A stretch of DNA of 64,000 nt, from assembly GCF_001006305.1 (NCBI RefSeq), contig NZ_LBHJ01000001.1, positions 558,001-622,000 on the forward strand, written 5' to 3'. This DNA comes from Silvibacterium bohemicum. GTDB lineage: Bacteria; Acidobacteriota; Terriglobia; Terriglobales; Acidobacteriaceae. Shown piece by piece: positions 9,119 through 17,955 of the stretch; position 1 is the first letter of the stretch; each line of letters begins with the position of its first letter. A program made the position numbers and the translations under genes. The notes beneath the pieces are model-generated. The model was not told the origin of the DNA. It made no database searches and was given only the letters and a program-made list of their open reading frames with translations.

Positions 9119-10210
9119 ATGGCGAAACAAGTAGGCGTAGACAAGTGGCTTTACTGCGCGACCCTGGTGCTGGTGGTCATAGGATTGCTCATGGTCTTCA
9201 GCGCTTCCGCGGTGATGGCCAAGGAGCGTACCGGCTCGCCCTACCACTACGTGCTGCTGCAGTCGGCCTGGGCCGCGCTCGGCCTGGTGGCCATGACTCT
9301 TCTGATGAAGATCGACTATCGCCTGTATAACCGGCCCAATGCGGTCTTCCCGGCCATCGCCATCACCACGCTGCTGCTGCTGGTGGCCTTCGTCATGCAC
9401 GATTCGCATGGCGCGCATCGCTGGATTCGCGTAGGCCCGCTCTCCTTTCAGCCATCGGAGATTGCCAAGCCGGTGATGGTTCTCTTTCTTGCATGGTTCC
9501 TGCAGAACCGCATGAGTTCGATCGAAGACGTGCGTGCAACCGTCTTGCCCGCGGTATTACCCAGCCTTCTCTTCATAGCACTGCTACTCAAAGAGCCTGA
9601 CCTGGGCACGGCGATGGTCTGCGCCGGCGTCACCGCGCTCATGCTCTATCTCGCCGGCATGAATATGAAGTACCTGGGATACGCTGCGGTTGCCGCCGCG
9701 CCGGTGCTTTACTTCATGCTCTTCCGCGTGAAGTGGCGGAGGGACCGCATCCTCGCCTTCCTGAATCCTGAATCCGATCCGCTGGGCAAGGGGTTTCACA
9801 TCATTCAGTCGTTGATTGCCGTTGGCACCGGAGGCATTCGCGGAGTCGGCTACTTCGACGGCCGCCAGAAGCTCTTCTATCTTCCCGAGCCGCATACCGA
9901 CTACATCTTTGCCAACATCGCTGAAGAGCTGGGCCTGATCGGCGCGATCGTGGTGATCGCTCTCTTCGTCGTCCTCGGCTATCGGGGAATGCGGGCCGCC
10001 ATTCTCTGCAAAGATCCTTTCGCCCGCTTTCTGGCCTTCGGCATCACGGCAACGCTGCTCATCCAGGCTTTCTTCAACATCAGCGTGGTGCTCGCGCTCG
10101 TGCCCACGAAGGGAATCACCCTCCCTTTTATCTCGTATGGAGGGACCTCGCTCTTCATCATGCTGGCTTCCATCGGAGTTCTCCTAAACATCACTCGCGA
10201 AGTGGATTGA
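9119..10210 (+). CDS. ftsW: FtsW-type SEDS peptidoglycan polymerase
   Basis: SEDS glycosyltransferase that polymerises lipid II at the septum with a class B PBP. 363 residues from MAKQVGVDKWL, with AGAAGGGG just upstream; about ten membrane segments. Seen: HGAHRWIRVGPLSFQPSE, KEPDLGTAM (catalytic Asp region), LPEPHTDYIFANIAEELG, TKGITLPFISYGG. The position after murD favours FtsW over RodA. It starts 19 bases after murD, so they are one operon. Confidence 0.95.
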   Translation: MAKQVGVDKWLYCATLVLVVIGLLMVFSASAVMAKERTGSPYHYVLLQSAWAALGLVAMTLLMKIDYRLYNRPNAVFPAIAITTLLLLVAFVMHDSHGAHRWIRVGPLSFQPSEIAKPVMVLFLAWFLQNRMSSIEDVRATVLPAVLPSLLFIALLLKEPDLGTAMVCAGVTALMLYLAGMNMKYLGYAAVAAAPVLYFMLFRVKWRRDRILAFLNPESDPLGKGFHIIQSLIAVGTGGIRGVGYFDGRQKLFYLPEPHTDYIFANIAEELGLIGAIVVIALFVVLGYRGMRAAILCKDPFARFLAFGITATLLIQAFFNISVVLALVPTKGITLPFISYGGTSLFIMLASIGVLLNITREVD

Positions 10211-10244
10211 GCGCGGCGAAATCCCGCGGATTATTTCCCGTCTT

Positions 10245-10727
10245 TCATCTTTCGGGCAGATACTTGCGCCACTCGTCGCTCTCCGCGATGTGCTTCAGGA
10301 GCGCGAATCGCCGGTGCAGCAACCTGCGAATGTGGGGCACAAGCAACAGCGCTCCGGCGATCTGACCGGCCCAGCCCCAGGGCATCGTGAAGTGCAACTC
10401 GTCGCGCAGCAGCACTCCGTCATGGCCATGATCTTCGAAGGAATGCGCGTGCGAGAAGCTGGCGAATCGCCCCGCGATCATGCGATCGCGGAAGAAGACC
10501 GGCGGCTCATAGGCGTCGATCAAGCTCTCGTGGAACTGCGGCAGGCCGAGCTGCCGGCCCTGCCACCGGATGGTGCCTCCTTTCGAGACCAGCCCCGAGG
10601 TGCGGCCGCGAACGGGCCGCATCTTTAGCTCGTGCTGCACAATCTCCACGCTCGTTGACAGGAGAAAACATCGCTCGATCGGTGCGAACACCGTAATCTC
10701 ATCCCGCAAAACAAACTCATGTGTCAT
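10245..10727 (-). CDS. SRPBCC/START-like ligand-binding protein
   Basis: 160 residues with the pattern of a polyketide-cyclase/START fold: an N-terminal strand FVLRDEITVFAPIERCF, a middle HAHSFEDHGHDGVLLRDELHF and a final helix (IRRLLHRRFALLKHIAE). Members bind hydrophobic ligands or act as small enzymes; this one has no assignable ligand. It is on the opposite strand to the mur genes and separates ftsW from murG together with the next two genes. Confidence 0.75.
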   Translation of the reverse strand: MTHEFVLRDEITVFAPIERCFLLSTSVEIVQHELKMRPVRGRTSGLVSKGGTIRWQGRQLGLPQFHESLIDAYEPPVFFRDRMIAGRFASFSHAHSFEDHGHDGVLLRDELHFTMPWGWAGQIAGALLLVPHIRRLLHRRFALLKHIAESDEWRKYLPER

Positions 10728-10994
10728 CGCTATTTAGCATAAGCGTGCGGCGGCGCGGCAGTATCCAGAAACGGTTTGCTGCTGGTTTGTCCCGATCATT
10801 CACGCGGCCATTTGTTTTAATTTTCTGCCGGACATTCCGGCTGCGCGATACGATGGTTGCCGCAGAGCCCAGCGCGATGGGCGAAACTCCTGAGGCTCTG
10901 CCTTAGACGGCATGTCCGCGTCGATGCCGCCATCTCGAGAAAAATCTTGAAGCGCAATGGGAATAGCGCTCCTTCTAGGAGGTTATGAACACAT

Positions 10995-12050
10995 ATGGCA
11001 CTCGATATGAACAAGCTCAACGAATTTGTCGGACGCTTCGTCGGCGATCTGGGAGCGGCCGTGCATGCCGGCCTGGTGGTTATCGGCGAAAAGCTCGGCC
11101 TTTACAAAGCGCTCGCTGCACAACCGATGACGTCCGCCGAACTGGCTGCTAAAACTTCAACGGACGAGCGCTATGTCCGCGAATGGCTGGCTTCGCAGGC
11201 CGCCGGTGGTTATGTCACCTATGACGAAAAAACGAATAAGTTCAGCCTCAGCGAGGAACAGGCCTTTACTCTGGCGAACGAAGACAGCCCAGCCTATCTG
11301 CCCGGAGCGTTCGAGCTGGCGCTGGGCTCTCTGGCCGCGGTGCCGCGTATCACCGAGGCCTTTCGGTCCGGGGCGGGCATGGGATGGCACGAACACGACG
11401 CGGGTGTTTTTCATGGCTGCGAAAAGTTCTTTCGACCCGGTTATGCCGCGAACCTCATAAGCTCCTGGATTCCCGCGCTGGAGGGCGTGCAGAAGAAGCT
11501 CGAGGCCGGGGCGCGCGTCGCCGATGTGGGCTGCGGAAAAGGCGCGTCAACGATGCTGATGGCCGGCGCATTTCCTAAATCGAGCTTCACCGGGTTCGAT
11601 TATCACGACGGGTCGATTCAAGGCGCGCGTGAATCGGCAACCCGGCAGGGGATGAGCGACCGCGTCGCCTTCGAGGTGACCAAAGCCAAAGAGTTTCCAG
11701 GCAAGGATTATGATCTGGTCGCGGTCTTCGATTGTCTGCATGATATGGGCGACCCTGTGGGTGCTGCCAAGCATGTTCGCCAATCCCTCAAGCAAGACGG
11801 CACGTGGATGATCGTGGAACCCTTTGCGAACGACCAACTGAAGGATAATCTCAATCCCGTCGGCCGCGTGTATTACGGCTTTTCGACCCTGCTGTGCACC
11901 CCATGCTCGCGATCACAAGAGGTCGGTCTTTGCCTGGGCGCGCAGTCGGGAGAGGCGCGCATCCGGGATGTGGTTTCAGCCGCCGGCTTTACCCGCTTTC
12001 GGAGAGCGGCGGAAACGCCGTTCAATATCGTCTACGAAGCAAGGCCGTAA
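10995..12050 (+). CDS. SAM-dependent methyltransferase with N-terminal winged-helix region
   Basis: 351 residues. The N-terminal ~90 residues resemble the winged-helix dimerisation part of Rv2258c-like methyltransferases (GLYKALAAQPMTSAELA, DERYVREWLASQAAGGYV). A class I SAM fold follows, with VADVGCGKGASTMLMA and DYDLVAVFDCLHDMGDP. AGGAGG lies 12 bases before the ATG, a rather long spacing. By family likely a small-molecule O/N/C-methyltransferase; substrate unknown. Unrelated to the flanking cell-wall genes. Confidence 0.85.
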   Translation: MALDMNKLNEFVGRFVGDLGAAVHAGLVVIGEKLGLYKALAAQPMTSAELAAKTSTDERYVREWLASQAAGGYVTYDEKTNKFSLSEEQAFTLANEDSPAYLPGAFELALGSLAAVPRITEAFRSGAGMGWHEHDAGVFHGCEKFFRPGYAANLISSWIPALEGVQKKLEAGARVADVGCGKGASTMLMAGAFPKSSFTGFDYHDGSIQGARESATRQGMSDRVAFEVTKAKEFPGKDYDLVAVFDCLHDMGDPVGAAKHVRQSLKQDGTWMIVEPFANDQLKDNLNPVGRVYYGFSTLLCTPCSRSQEVGLCLGAQSGEARIRDVVSAAGFTRFRRAAETPFNIVYEARP

Positions 12051-12157
12051 GCGATAGAAGCAGACGGGCGAGAGACTTATTCGATCAGAACCCTGTTCGG
12101 TCGCGGTCCGCGATCTCTCGTCCGCCTGCTGTGGTGCGCTTCCATCCCAGGGAAGAC

Positions 12158-12652
12158 TTACTTCCCGTCCGCTAAGTGATGGTCGAAGCTGATCACTCGC
12201 GTCACCTTCCATACTCCATTTTTGTTTTGCCACAGGTGAACAAACTTGGCCTCGCCGACTCCGTCCACATCTTCATGGCCTGGATGATGGAAGCGATGAA
12301 CGCCGATCTCCACCGCTCCATAGTTAGCGATGGGATAGACCTCGAGCGTTCCCGGAACGAGCTCGCGGGTTACTTTGCCGCAGATATTGTTTTTCACGCC
12401 GTCGACCACGGCCTGCCGGCCGCGGCTGAAGCCGCCTTTGTCGTGATAGAACTCCAGATCGTCATCGAGAAGCGACCCGAACTTCGCGAGGTCGCAATGG
12501 TTGTAGGCGTCGAAGAGCTGCGCATCGAGAGCGGCGATGGTCTGATAGAGCGGATCGGGGGTTGCGGCTGTCTGCGCTTGCAGGGGAGAAAGGGGAGGGA
12601 GCAACGCCACGGCGGCAAGGAGGGCTAGCAGCAATCGAAGAGTTCTTTTCAT
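12158..12652 (-). CDS. Exported SnoaL/DUF4440-like (NTF2-fold) protein
   Basis: 164 residues with a clear Sec signal (LRLLLALLAAVALLPP...LQAQ). The mature part begins with helix IAALDAQLFDAYNHCDLAKF and strand LLDDDLEFYHD, ending in the sheet VHLWQNKNGVWKVTRVISFDH, the cone-shaped NTF2 pattern of DUF4440. Members are often of unknown function or ketosteroid-isomerase-like; no catalytic assignment can be made. Third of the three genes between ftsW and murG. Confidence 0.8.
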   Translation of the reverse strand: MKRTLRLLLALLAAVALLPPLSPLQAQTAATPDPLYQTIAALDAQLFDAYNHCDLAKFGSLLDDDLEFYHDKGGFSRGRQAVVDGVKNNICGKVTRELVPGTLEVYPIANYGAVEIGVHRFHHPGHEDVDGVGEAKFVHLWQNKNGVWKVTRVISFDHHLADGK

Positions 12653-12796
12653 AGGAGTCTCTTTCGCACGATTCGTTCATCGAGGTGTACGCGTTGTCCG
12701 CATCCGTTGTTCCCGGAGTTCGTTCGCACCTACCTGATAACTAATGCAACCGCAGCCTGACGTGGAAAATCCGTCGCGGACGATAAGCTAAGAGAG

Positions 12797-13879
12797 ATGG
12801 AGAAATCGCTAAAGATCATCATCGCCGGTGGAGGCACCGGCGGCCACATCATTCCAGCTCTGGCCATCGCCGATGAGCTCAAAGCCGCGTATGGCGCGGA
12901 GATGCTCTTTGTCGGCACGCCCCGCGGCCTGGAGTCGCGGCTCGTCCCGCAGGCGGGATATCCGCTAAAGCTCATCGAAGTCGGCCAGCTGAATCATGTC
13001 TCGCTGCTTACGCGGATGCGAACGCTGCTCGATCTTCCGCTGAGCCTGCTTCGCTGCCGTACTTTGCTGCGCGACTTCGCACCGAATGCCGTCGTCGGAG
13101 TGGGCGGTTATGCGTCGGGACCGGCCATGGGCGCGGCGATTCTGGCTGGAATTCCTATGCTGGCTTTCGAGCCCAATGCTTTTCCCGGACTTGCGAATCG
13201 CCTGGTCGGTAAGCGTGTCAGCGCCGCTGCCGTGAACTTCGCTCCTGCTGCAAACTACTTTCGCAACGCCGAGATCACCGGCATTCCGGTGCGCAAGGAT
13301 TTTTTTGCTCTCCAGCCGCGGCCTGCCGATGCGCCACCCCACCTGCTTGTCTTCGGAGGCAGCCAGGGTGCGCGTGCGCTGAACACCTTCATGCCCAAGA
13401 TTGCCCGGCATCTGCTGGAAGCCGTCCCCGGTCTTACCATCCTGCACCAGGCTGGAGCGCGCAACGCCGAGACCACGCTCGCGGCTTATCAGGCCAGCGA
13501 AGCCGATCCCGCGCGCTGGCAGGTGCATGCCTTTCTCGATGACATGCCGCGCCGCTTTGAGGCTGCCGATCTGGTGCTCGCGCGCGGCGGAGCGAGCACG
13601 GTTGCCGAGCTTGCAGCAGCAGGGAAGCCGTCGCTGCTCATCCCATTTCCGCAGGCGGCCGATGATCATCAGCGCAAAAATGCGGAAGTGCTGGTCCAGG
13701 CCAACGCCGCTGCGATGCTGATCGAGGCCGGCCTTACGGCTGAGAAATTATCTTCGACGCTTTTAGATCTGTTCGCGGATCGGAGCCGGCTCCAAGCCAT
13801 GTCTGAACAGGCTCGAACGCTTGCGCATCCCGATGCCAGCCGGCGCATTGCAGCGATGGTTCGAACGATAGCAAAATAG
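12797..13879 (+). CDS. murG: UDP-GlcNAc transferase MurG
   Basis: Adds GlcNAc to lipid I, giving lipid II, at the cytoplasmic face of the membrane. 360 residues. Seen: GGGTGGHIIPALAIA, GGYASGPAMGA, the FEPNAFPGLANR stretch, FGGSQGARALN and ARGGASTVAELAAAGKPSLLIPFP, all MurG signatures. AAGAGAG precedes the ATG. In most dcw clusters murG directly follows ftsW; here 2.6 kb of unrelated genes on both strands intervene, so it probably has its own promoter. Followed by a clear terminator. Confidence 0.96.
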   Translation: MEKSLKIIIAGGGTGGHIIPALAIADELKAAYGAEMLFVGTPRGLESRLVPQAGYPLKLIEVGQLNHVSLLTRMRTLLDLPLSLLRCRTLLRDFAPNAVVGVGGYASGPAMGAAILAGIPMLAFEPNAFPGLANRLVGKRVSAAAVNFAPAANYFRNAEITGIPVRKDFFALQPRPADAPPHLLVFGGSQGARALNTFMPKIARHLLEAVPGLTILHQAGARNAETTLAAYQASEADPARWQVHAFLDDMPRRFEAADLVLARGGASTVAELAAAGKPSLLIPFPQAADDHQRKNAEVLVQANAAAMLIEAGLTAEKLSSTLLDLFADRSRLQAMSEQARTLAHPDASRRIAAMVRTIAK

Positions 13880-13894
13880 CTGGCTCAGAAGCGA

Positions 13895-13922
13895 AAAGGC
13901 CTGCTCCGGAGAGCAGGCCTTT
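13895..13922. terminator. Bidirectional intrinsic terminator
   Basis: Perfect stem AAAGGCCTGCTC / GAGCAGGCCTTT with loop CGGA, between the convergent murG and Gly-rich genes. T-rich sequence follows on both strands, so it can end both transcripts. Confidence 0.88.
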
Positions 13923-13950
13923 GCTATTTATTACGTGAGGACGATCTTAC

Positions 13951-14601
13951 TTACCGGTGACCGCCACCGCCGCCGCCGTGTCCACCGCCACCGCCGTGGA
14001 ATCCGCCACCACCACCGCCGAAGCTGGCATGACCGCCGCCACCACTGAAGCCGCCTCCACCGCGATAACCGCCGCCGCCGCTGAATCCGCGTGAGCCGCC
14101 AGCACTGCCGCCGCGATAGGCGCCGCCGAAGTTTCCGCCACGTCCGTTTCCGGCGAAGCCGCCACGTCCGTAGGCTCCAAATCCGCCACGTCCATAGCCG
14201 CCGCCGTATCCGCCGCGGCCAAATCCACCGCGTCCGAATCCACCGTAGCCACCACGTCCGAAGCCGCCATAGCCGTAGCCGCCGCGGAAGCCGAATCCGA
14301 TGCGGTTATAGCCGAAGCCCCAGCCGCGTCCATACCAGCCGTGGTACCACGGGCCGGCGCCGATGAATACGCCGCCGTAGAACCAGTCGTCTCCGTAATA
14401 TCCGTAAGGAGCGCACGCGTACGGATAATAAGAGTAATAACCCCAGCTGCACGCTGGAGGACCGTAAACGTCAACCGGCGCCGGATAGCCTACTTCCGGT
14501 CCGATGCCGATACCGACAGCAACCTGAGCATGAGCCGATGGCATAAACGCCAGGGGAAGAGCCAGTAGTGCCAGTAAAGCGAAAGAGCGCAGGATGCGCA
14601 T
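13951..14601 (-). CDS. Exported glycine-rich repeat protein
   Basis: 216 residues: Sec signal (LLALLALPLAFMPSAHA), a Tyr/Pro-rich segment, then ~130 residues dominated by GRGG, YGGFGRGG and GGGG repeats ending in His. GGAGG lies before the start. Low-complexity surface or envelope proteins of this type are common next to one another in Acidobacteria; no enzymatic motif exists. The DNA is correspondingly repetitive (GCCGCC/CCACC runs). Shares Tyr/Trp/Gly character with the small exported protein at 14869-15165. Confidence 0.75.
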   Translation of the reverse strand: MRILRSFALLALLALPLAFMPSAHAQVAVGIGIGPEVGYPAPVDVYGPPACSWGYYSYYPYACAPYGYYGDDWFYGGVFIGAGPWYHGWYGRGWGFGYNRIGFGFRGGYGYGGFGRGGYGGFGRGGFGRGGYGGGYGRGGFGAYGRGGFAGNGRGGNFGGAYRGGSAGGSRGFSGGGGYRGGGGFSGGGGHASFGGGGGGFHGGGGGHGGGGGGHR

Positions 14602-14791
14602 GATCTCAACCTCCCCGCCGCTCCTTGATCGATCTTTCCCACCAGGAGGACGCGGCTCTTATGGCCCCGTATCGGGTGCCTCCAAGCCTATTTCTAATAA
14701 CAGTAGATGCTGCGAAAAGTTGCGCGGTTCAGTGTTCTCGCACCGGGGTTTGAGCCTATTGGAAACGGCGTAACATTTGCACCAAAACAAA

Positions 14792-14822
14792 AGTACCCGG
14801 ACGCGGGGAGCGTCCGGGTACT
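14792..14822 (-). terminator. Intrinsic terminator of the 14869-15165 gene
   Basis: Long perfect stem AGTACCCGGACGC / GCGTCCGGGTACT with a five-base loop. Read on the minus strand it is followed by TTTTGTTTT. Confidence 0.88.
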
Positions 14823-14868
14823 GACAGGCGGCGTCTGAGGAACGCGCCCGTTCGCGGCACATGAGGTC

Positions 14869-15165
14869 TTAACGACGCCCATGGTCCCAGCCGCGATATC
14901 CATGATCCCGGTCGAAGCGATAGTCGCGATGTGCGACGAAATATTCGTCGTGATGAATCCAGCGTCCCGGCACCCAGGCCGCGCCTGCGTAATATCCGGG
15001 TGTCCAGGCATAGCCGACGCCGGGGCAGGCGGGAACATAATTTGCATAAAGAACGGGGGCGACCGGCGGTGCGACGCGAACCGCGAAAGCTACCTGAGCC
15101 TGAGCCGCTGCACCGGCAGCAGCAACCGTTCCAGCAAGTGCGAGGGTACGAAGAATGCCTTTCAT
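14869..15165 (-). CDS. Small exported Tyr/His-rich protein
   Basis: 98 residues from the ATG at 15165 (MKGILRTLALAG), preceded by GAGGAG; the frame is open further up but without a ribosome site. Sec signal ending AAAQAQ, then a mature part with PGYYAGAAWVPGRWIHHDEYF and a basic, His-rich tail. The YxPGxW-type repeats recall the YXWQ/‘YXXPGYW’ small exported proteins. Function unknown. Confidence 0.72.
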   Translation of the reverse strand: MKGILRTLALAGTVAAAGAAAQAQVAFAVRVAPPVAPVLYANYVPACPGVGYAWTPGYYAGAAWVPGRWIHHDEYFVAHRDYRFDRDHGYRGWDHGRR

Positions 15166-15480
15166 AAGAGCTCCTCTCGAGTCCGCCTTCGAACCGCTCT
15201 CGAAGCTTCGGAACTCATCTTCGGTTGAGCTTCTTCGCTCTTCCGAATTGCTCTGAGTGTGTGAACAGCAGCTGGAGAGAATTGTTGCGGCCTTTATTTT
15301 CGCCTCTGAATGCGTCGTTTCCTGCTCTACCTGCATCGCAGTTTTGCCTTGCTCCCGGTTCTTTCCATTCGCGTCCGGCTCAATTCTTAAACAAAGAGAC
15401 CGGCTGCCGGTGGAAGAGGATAGCCACGGTCATGGAGAAAACCTCTTCGGCTATCGGTGTACTTTGGTACATTAATACCT
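15166..15480. promoter_or_regulatory. Divergent promoter region with perfect operator-like inverted repeat
   Basis: No gene seen in these 315 bases between divergent genes. At 15458-15471 lies TGTAC-TTTG-GTACA, followed by ATTAAT, a few bases before the ATG at 15481. This is a candidate operator for the rightward gene; the protein that binds it is unknown. Confidence 0.45.
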
Positions 15481-15768
15481 ATGCCTGGACAGGATATCTA
15501 TCTCGTCGAACGCATCCAGACCGGAGTGCGCATCGAGAAGCGTCTGCTGAAAGTTTTGAAGGGGCTGGCCGAGTATTGCGATCTCACTCTCGGCGATCTT
15601 CTTGAAGGCATCGTGCTGCACGCTCTCGAAGGCAAGTGCGCCCTCAGTCCGAAGACGTTGGCGCAGGTTGCTGCGCTCAAGAAAATTTACGGTCTGGATT
15701 TAACCGCCGAGACGAGCCATCGGCTCAAGGAAAAGCCTGCGCCGAAGGCTAAGGGCGATAAAAAGTAA
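15481..15768 (+). CDS. Small basic protein, possibly ribbon-helix-helix-like
   Basis: 95 residues from the ATG at 15481; a GTG 24 bases upstream is an alternative, and neither has a strong ribosome site. VERIQTGVRIEKRLLKVLKGLAEYCDLTLGDLLEGIVLHAL gives one strand followed by helices, as in RHH DNA-binding folds, and the tail is Lys/Ala/Pro-rich. Autoregulation through the inverted repeat upstream would fit but is only inference. Followed closely by an SRPBCC gene on the same strand. Confidence 0.6.
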   Translation: MPGQDIYLVERIQTGVRIEKRLLKVLKGLAEYCDLTLGDLLEGIVLHALEGKCALSPKTLAQVAALKKIYGLDLTAETSHRLKEKPAPKAKGDKK

Positions 15769-15835
15769 AACGGCGATGGCCATCGTCTTTTTCAAGTCGT
15801 CGACGCCTTCACCGGATCGGAAGGAATATCTGGCT

Positions 15836-16279
15836 ATGATCCACGCGAGAAGTGAGTTCACTTTTACTGTGCATGCGCCATTGGCCGCAGCCTTTCCGCT
15901 CTTCGGACCCGAAGGAGAGCGACCGTGGGCCGGACCTGACTGGGACCCGCAATTTCTCTATCCCATACCAGCCAGGGATGTCGAAGGCGCGGTCTTCCGC
16001 ATCCGACGCGGGCATCGCGACGCTCTCTGGGTGAATACCGTCTTCGACATTCAAGCGGGTCATGCCGCCTATGTCTCCGTCATCGACAAGAAGATCGCCA
16101 CGCGTGTTGACGTGCAACTCACGGCAATCGATCCGCAGACTACCAGTGTGCACGTGATGTATGAGCGCACCTCGCTCGATGCTTCAGCAGAAGCAGAGGT
16201 TGGTGAGATGGCGCGCACCGATCCGCAAATGGGCCGCGAATGGAAAAAGTCCATTTCGGATTGTCTGGCGCGCGGTTGA
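15836..16279 (+). CDS. SRPBCC-fold protein
   Basis: 147 residues from MIHARSEFTFTVHAPLAAAF, with GGAAGGA upstream; an ATG at 15776 would add 20 residues. The strand-rich pattern and FPLFGPEGERPWAGPDWDP fit a START/SRPBCC ligand-binding domain, a family that includes regulators and aromatic-compound binding proteins. Ligand unknown. Lies 67 bases after the small basic protein; probably cotranscribed. Confidence 0.68.
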   Translation: MIHARSEFTFTVHAPLAAAFPLFGPEGERPWAGPDWDPQFLYPIPARDVEGAVFRIRRGHRDALWVNTVFDIQAGHAAYVSVIDKKIATRVDVQLTAIDPQTTSVHVMYERTSLDASAEAEVGEMARTDPQMGREWKKSISDCLARG

Positions 16280-16316
16280 GTCGATCGTCGAGATTTCGTG
16301 CCGGTATAAAAGAAAA

Positions 16317-16332
16317 GCCCGCCGAAGCGGGC
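16317..16332 (-). terminator. Intrinsic terminator of yceI-like gene
   Basis: Stem GCCCGC / GCGGGC with a four-base loop. Minus-strand reading gives a following TTTTCTTTTAT run, directly after the YceI gene. Confidence 0.75.
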
Positions 16333-16352
16333 CTCTCGTTGCAAAGCAGCGC

Positions 16353-16949
16353 TTACTCCTGTGCGGCCTCGATATCCAGGGTGATCTTTACATCGTCTCC
16401 CAGGACGTTATCGCCGGACTTGAGGGTGCCATTCCACACCAGTCCGAAGTCCTGGCGATGGATGGTGGTGGTGGCCGAAAATCCGCGATGTGGCTTGTTG
16501 TCGGGACCGAGCTGCTCTTTGCCTGGATCATCCAGACGCAGGACAACCGGCTTGGTGATGCCGTGCAGCGTCAGATCGCCATTCACGATGTAGTCGTCGC
16601 CCGACTTCGCCACCGAGCGGCTCACGAAGCTCATGGTCGGAAACTTCGCGACCTCGAAGAAATCCGGGCTCTTCAGGTGCCCGTCGCGCTGCGCCACGCC
16701 GGTATCGACGGTGGTGGTGTCGACGGTCGCGTTCACGCTCGATTTGGCCAGATCCTTCTCGTCGAAGATGATGATGCCGTTGATGTTGGTGAAACGTCCC
16801 CGCACATTCGAGATGGCCATGTGGCGAACGGTGAACTCGCTTTGCGAGTGGGCCGGATCAATCTTCCACGTCGACTGAGCCTGCGCCGCCGATGCGGCCG
16901 TCGCAAATACTACTGCGGCGAGCAGGTTGTTCAAAATAATCTTCTTCAT
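16353..16949 (-). CDS. YceI family periplasmic lipid-binding protein
   Basis: 198 residues: Sec signal (NNLLAAVVFATAASAAQAQ), then the full YceI lipocalin-like barrel: STWKIDPAHSQSEFTVRHM, VRGRFTNINGIIIFDE, AQRDGHLKSPDFFEVAKFPTM, GDLTLHGITKPVVL. Family members bind isoprenoid lipids, and some respond to acid or stress. AGGAGAAG precedes the start. Divergent from a TetR gene, which may regulate it. Confidence 0.93.
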   Translation of the reverse strand: MKKIILNNLLAAVVFATAASAAQAQSTWKIDPAHSQSEFTVRHMAISNVRGRFTNINGIIIFDEKDLAKSSVNATVDTTTVDTGVAQRDGHLKSPDFFEVAKFPTMSFVSRSVAKSGDDYIVNGDLTLHGITKPVVLRLDDPGKEQLGPDNKPHRGFSATTTIHRQDFGLVWNGTLKSGDNVLGDDVKITLDIEAAQE

Positions 16950-17091
16950 TGCTCTTCTCCTGAAAATTGCGCCTTAAGGCCGGCCCGGGCATCAAAATAG
17001 CCAAAGAAACCGGTTAGCAACATTCGCAATCTAAGCAACAGATGTCGATTATCGCGAAAGGTCGCTAAAATTATTGCGGAAAGAGGCAGCG

Positions 17092-17748
17092 GTGGCGGAA
17101 ATCAGCGAAATCAATACAAATTACGCCGGCCCGAAACTCGATCCGCGGGTTCTGCGGACGCGGAAGATGCTTCGCGACGCGATGAGCGACCTGCTCGAAA
17201 CGCGTCCGTTCGATGCCATCTCCGTTCAGGAGATCGCGGAGCGGGCGACGGTGAACCGCGCCACCTTCTATGCCCACTACCTCGATCGCGAGGCGCTGCT
17301 CGAAGACCTCATCCGCAGCCGCTTCGAGGAGCTGCTCGCGGCTCGCCAGGTTCGTTTTGAAGGCACCTGCCCATCGGCTCTCAAAGTGGTCATCCTTGCG
17401 GTTTACGACTTCCTGCGCGAGATGGGGACAGGCTGCCGCGAGCAGCGCCGGCACTTCGAGCCATTCATGCAATCGGTGGTGCAGGCCGAGGTCGAAAAGG
17501 TTCTCCTGACGGGGCTGGAGAAGGGAGCCTTTCAGCTGGGAAGCAGTCCCGAGCTGGTGGCTGCGACTCTGAGCTGGGCTATTTATGGGGGCGCTACCAG
17601 CGCTCTGCGCCTTCCTATCCCGGATTCGGATTCGGAGCAGGCGGCTGCCCATGCCGATAGCTTTGTGGAAGATGTCTACGGCCTGCTTCTGCCCCTTCTC
17701 ATTCCCGGAGCCACTCCCGCCAGCGCTGCCGCCGCCCACCACGGGTAG
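17092..17748 (+). CDS. TetR/AcrR-family transcription regulator
   Basis: About 218 residues from a GTG at 17092 with AAAGAGG six bases upstream; a TTG at 17074 is possible but has no ribosome site. The N-terminal helix-turn-helix is typical (TRPFDAISVQEIAERATVNR, then ATFYAHYLDREALLEDLI). The C-terminal ligand-binding part is helical and variable, with a DUF-type TetR C-terminal pattern. It is divergent from yceI across ~140 bases, making yceI and itself the likely targets. Confidence 0.9.
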   Translation: MAEISEINTNYAGPKLDPRVLRTRKMLRDAMSDLLETRPFDAISVQEIAERATVNRATFYAHYLDREALLEDLIRSRFEELLAARQVRFEGTCPSALKVVILAVYDFLREMGTGCREQRRHFEPFMQSVVQAEVEKVLLTGLEKGAFQLGSSPELVAATLSWAIYGGATSALRLPIPDSDSEQAAAHADSFVEDVYGLLLPLLIPGATPASAAAAHHG

Positions 17749-17955
17749 TCACTTTGGGCTCGTCCTTTCGAGGCGGGCGGAGCCGGATGATGCGTTCTTC
17801 CGCCGCGATGCCTCTATCGGACGCGGGGAAAATCACCGAATCTCTCAAAGCAAATCCAGCGGTCTGAAAAAAGGCCGGCGATCTGCCGATATTCCTTTGC
17901 ACTGTCCGGCGAAGTCGAATTCGAAGGAAGGGCAAAGTATCGCTCACGGCCGTCC

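Noticed and set aside
7594..9144. 516-codon open frame on the minus strand opposite murD
   Set aside because: Frame shadow of a high-GC gene; murD on the plus strand has all family motifs and the antisense product resembles nothing.
12061..12128. Distant inverted repeat after the methyltransferase gene
   Set aside because: Arms are imperfect and about 40 bases apart without a T-run; too weak to call a terminator.
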